Position numbers and translations under genes: made by a program. From Clostridiales bacterium COT073_COT-073 (GTDB lineage Bacteria > Bacillota > Clostridia > Lachnospirales > Vallitaleaceae): a stretch of 64,000 nucleotides of DNA. Location: assembly GCA_003858485.1 (NCBI GenBank), contig RQYD01000002.1, positions 207,507 through 271,506 of the forward strand, in the 5' to 3' direction. Position 1 is the first letter of the stretch; each line of letters opens with the position of its first letter. Of this stretch, positions 62,948 through 64,000 are shown piece after piece. Under the pieces are notes generated by a model. That model was not told the DNA's origin, did not search any database, and was given only the letters and a program-made list of their open reading frames with translations.

Positions 62948-64000
62948 TAGACTACCATCCTTTCTTCCGAGTTTTTCGGTAATGACCGGTGTTTCTTCAA
63001 AGTTGAATTGGATTTCTACCGTATGGTCTTTTCCGATGAATATCTTGTCGATGATAGTCCTCACAAACTCTTTGTCCCATTTCTTCGACTTTCCTTTAAA
63101 GAGAACTTTCAGGTACTTGTGCTTTTCTTCAAGCCTTCGTTTTTCTTCTTCAAAGATGGCAATTTGCTTTTCTTTCAGGCTCTCCAGTTCTTTTTTCTTC
63201 TGATAAAGATGTTCTTTTTCTCTCTCAAAATCTTCCTTTCTCCAATCTCCCAAGACATACTTTTCGTAATACTCACTCTGAAGCCTGCTCAGTCCTGAGA
63301 TTCTTCTGCCGATTTCTGTCAGTTCTTTTTCCTTTTGCTGCTCCGCTTCTCTTTTCCTATCCGCATAACCGTCTAAGTATGCCTTATAGCTTTTCTTATT
63401 GTTTAAAAGAATGGTATCAAAGGCAGCTTTTACGGTATTTTGGAGTGTCAACTCTGTAATTGATGTTCCGCATTTTTCCGCTTTATATTCTCCAAATCGG
63501 TTACAGCTAAAGTAAAACACCGTTCTTTTCCCGCTTAATTGTCGATGAACGCTCATTCTTTTTTGACAAAGGTTGCAGTAAACCATACCTCGAAAGACGG
63601 TATCATCTTCGGCAGCCGCATTTTCCTTTCTGCTTCTTTTTATCGGTGCTGATTTTTCGGAAATCTTCTCCTGCACCTTTTCAAAAGTATCCATCGAAAT
63701 AATGGCTTCGTGGGCATTTTCGGTTACTGTCCAATATTCTTCGTCGAGCCTTTCTCTTGGCTTTCCCTCATAAAGGTGTTTTTGATTTCTTCCCTGTATT
63801 AAAGTTCCGGTATAGGCTCGATTTTTAAGTACCTGTAAAATCGTAGTCGGTTGCCATATCCGAATCGGCTCATCCCCATCCGATACGGCTTTCCCGAATT
63901 TCCGATAATCGGTTGCGATATACACTCTTTTTTCCAAAAGAAGTTTGGATATATCCGGTGTACTCAGTCCTTTCAGATAGGCATCAAAGATTTCTTTGAC
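62489..64000 (-). CDS. Large serine recombinase, 5' end outside window, in frame with a lipoprotein
   Basis: Open from the right edge; the first visible residues are VKEIFDAYLKGLSTPDISKL. Contains the recombinase domain (WQPTTILQVLKNRAYTGTLI), the zinc beta-ribbon (YCNLCQKRM and CNRFGEYKAEKCG) and the coiled-coil (about residues 215-310 of the visible part). The catalytic N-terminal domain lies outside. The usual end, TEKLGRKDGSL, is followed with no stop codon by a lipoprotein start (ATG 62947). Typical for integrative elements; it may mark an element edge. Confidence 0.88.
   Translation of the reverse strand, partial: VKEIFDAYLKGLSTPDISKLLLEKRVYIATDYRKFGKAVSDGDEPIRIWQPTTILQVLKNRAYTGTLIQGRNQKHLYEGKPRERLDEEYWTVTENAHEAIISMDTFEKVQEKISEKSAPIKRSRKENAAAEDDTVFRGMVYCNLCQKRMSVHRQLSGKRTVFYFSCNRFGEYKAEKCGTSITELTLQNTVKAAFDTILLNNKKSYKAYLDGYADRKREAEQQKEKELTEIGRRISGLSRLQSEYYEKYVLGDWRKEDFEREKEHLYQKKKELESLKEKQIAIFEEEKRRLEEKHKYLKVLFKGKSKKWDKEFVRTIIDKIFIGKDHTVEIQFNFEETPVITEKLGRKDGSLMKKIMLLCMALILLLSLFSCSKDEILDNYNSVLQTAGDIQLIGNASLVGKREYGIDHYTGSYKADYNKFSGEEILFGGTSIEREAGKKITLSCDLEIKEGVAQLLLISGSDKPQILHEVSGTYEEIITLPDGSNYIQIYGQDFTGNIILNIE

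Overview
The window is low-GC bacterial DNA that reads as a Clostridia-type Firmicute, most likely from the Lachnospiraceae or a neighbouring gut lineage. This is inferred from the AT-rich intergenic DNA, strong AGGAGG ribosome binding sites, consensus sigma-A promoters, a tryptophan T-box leader, the split iron-sulfur L-serine dehydratase, a YesM/YesN two-component pair and YitT. No rRNA, tRNA or CRISPR array was seen.

Region 1 (1-11452): a sodium/solute symporter gene that runs off the left edge is divergent from a ten-gene catabolic operon. The operon holds a PLP fold-III D-threonine aldolase/D-serine dehydratase-like enzyme, RidA, a ribose-type ABC importer (binding protein, double ATPase, two permeases), a phosphotriesterase-family hydrolase, a creatininase-family amidohydrolase, an FGGY kinase and a metallo-beta-lactamase-fold hydrolase. 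The divergent promoters share a candidate operator. The substrate cannot be named from sequence.

Region 2 (11509-26200) is mostly housekeeping on the minus strand: a nucleotidyltransferase-like remnant, a polar amino acid ABC transporter, recO, trpS, an orphan trpB behind a Trp-specific T-box, a PPOX protein, a TPR-HAD-ATP-grasp-ATP-grasp cluster, sdaAB/sdaAA, an AlkA remnant and yitT.

Region 3 (26160-49039) is a plant-polysaccharide locus. It holds a GH38 alpha-mannosidase, two L-fucose-isomerase-like proteins, a GH78 alpha-L-rhamnosidase, a YesM/YesN pair, and on the plus strand an AraC regulator, a CUT1 sugar transporter and a GH28 polygalacturonase-like enzyme. The hydrolases have no obvious signal peptide, so imported oligosaccharides are probably cut in the cytoplasm. 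A carrier-protein-like/SufS/SufE set is embedded in it.

Region 4 (49366-58075) is a relative of the E. coli yhfSTUVWXYZ cluster with all eight members recognisable (YhfZ, PRD protein, YhfU, YhfT, Php, YhfS, YhfX, YhfW) plus an added amidase-signature gene. It parallels region 1: both have a phosphotriesterase homologue, a PLP fold-III enzyme and a membrane transport function. This is the best candidate for an undescribed pathway.

Region 5 (58237-64000) has a beta-lactamase-family serine hydrolase, a MarR/MATE efflux pair with a clear operator, and at the right edge a large serine recombinase open without a stop into a lipoprotein. Two non-coding repeat families are scattered through the window: a MITE-like element with 15-bp terminal inverted repeats and a target duplication (31981-32128, relatives at 62009 and 44210), and a structured repeat (15320, 39450, and a 142-bp tandem array at 43786).
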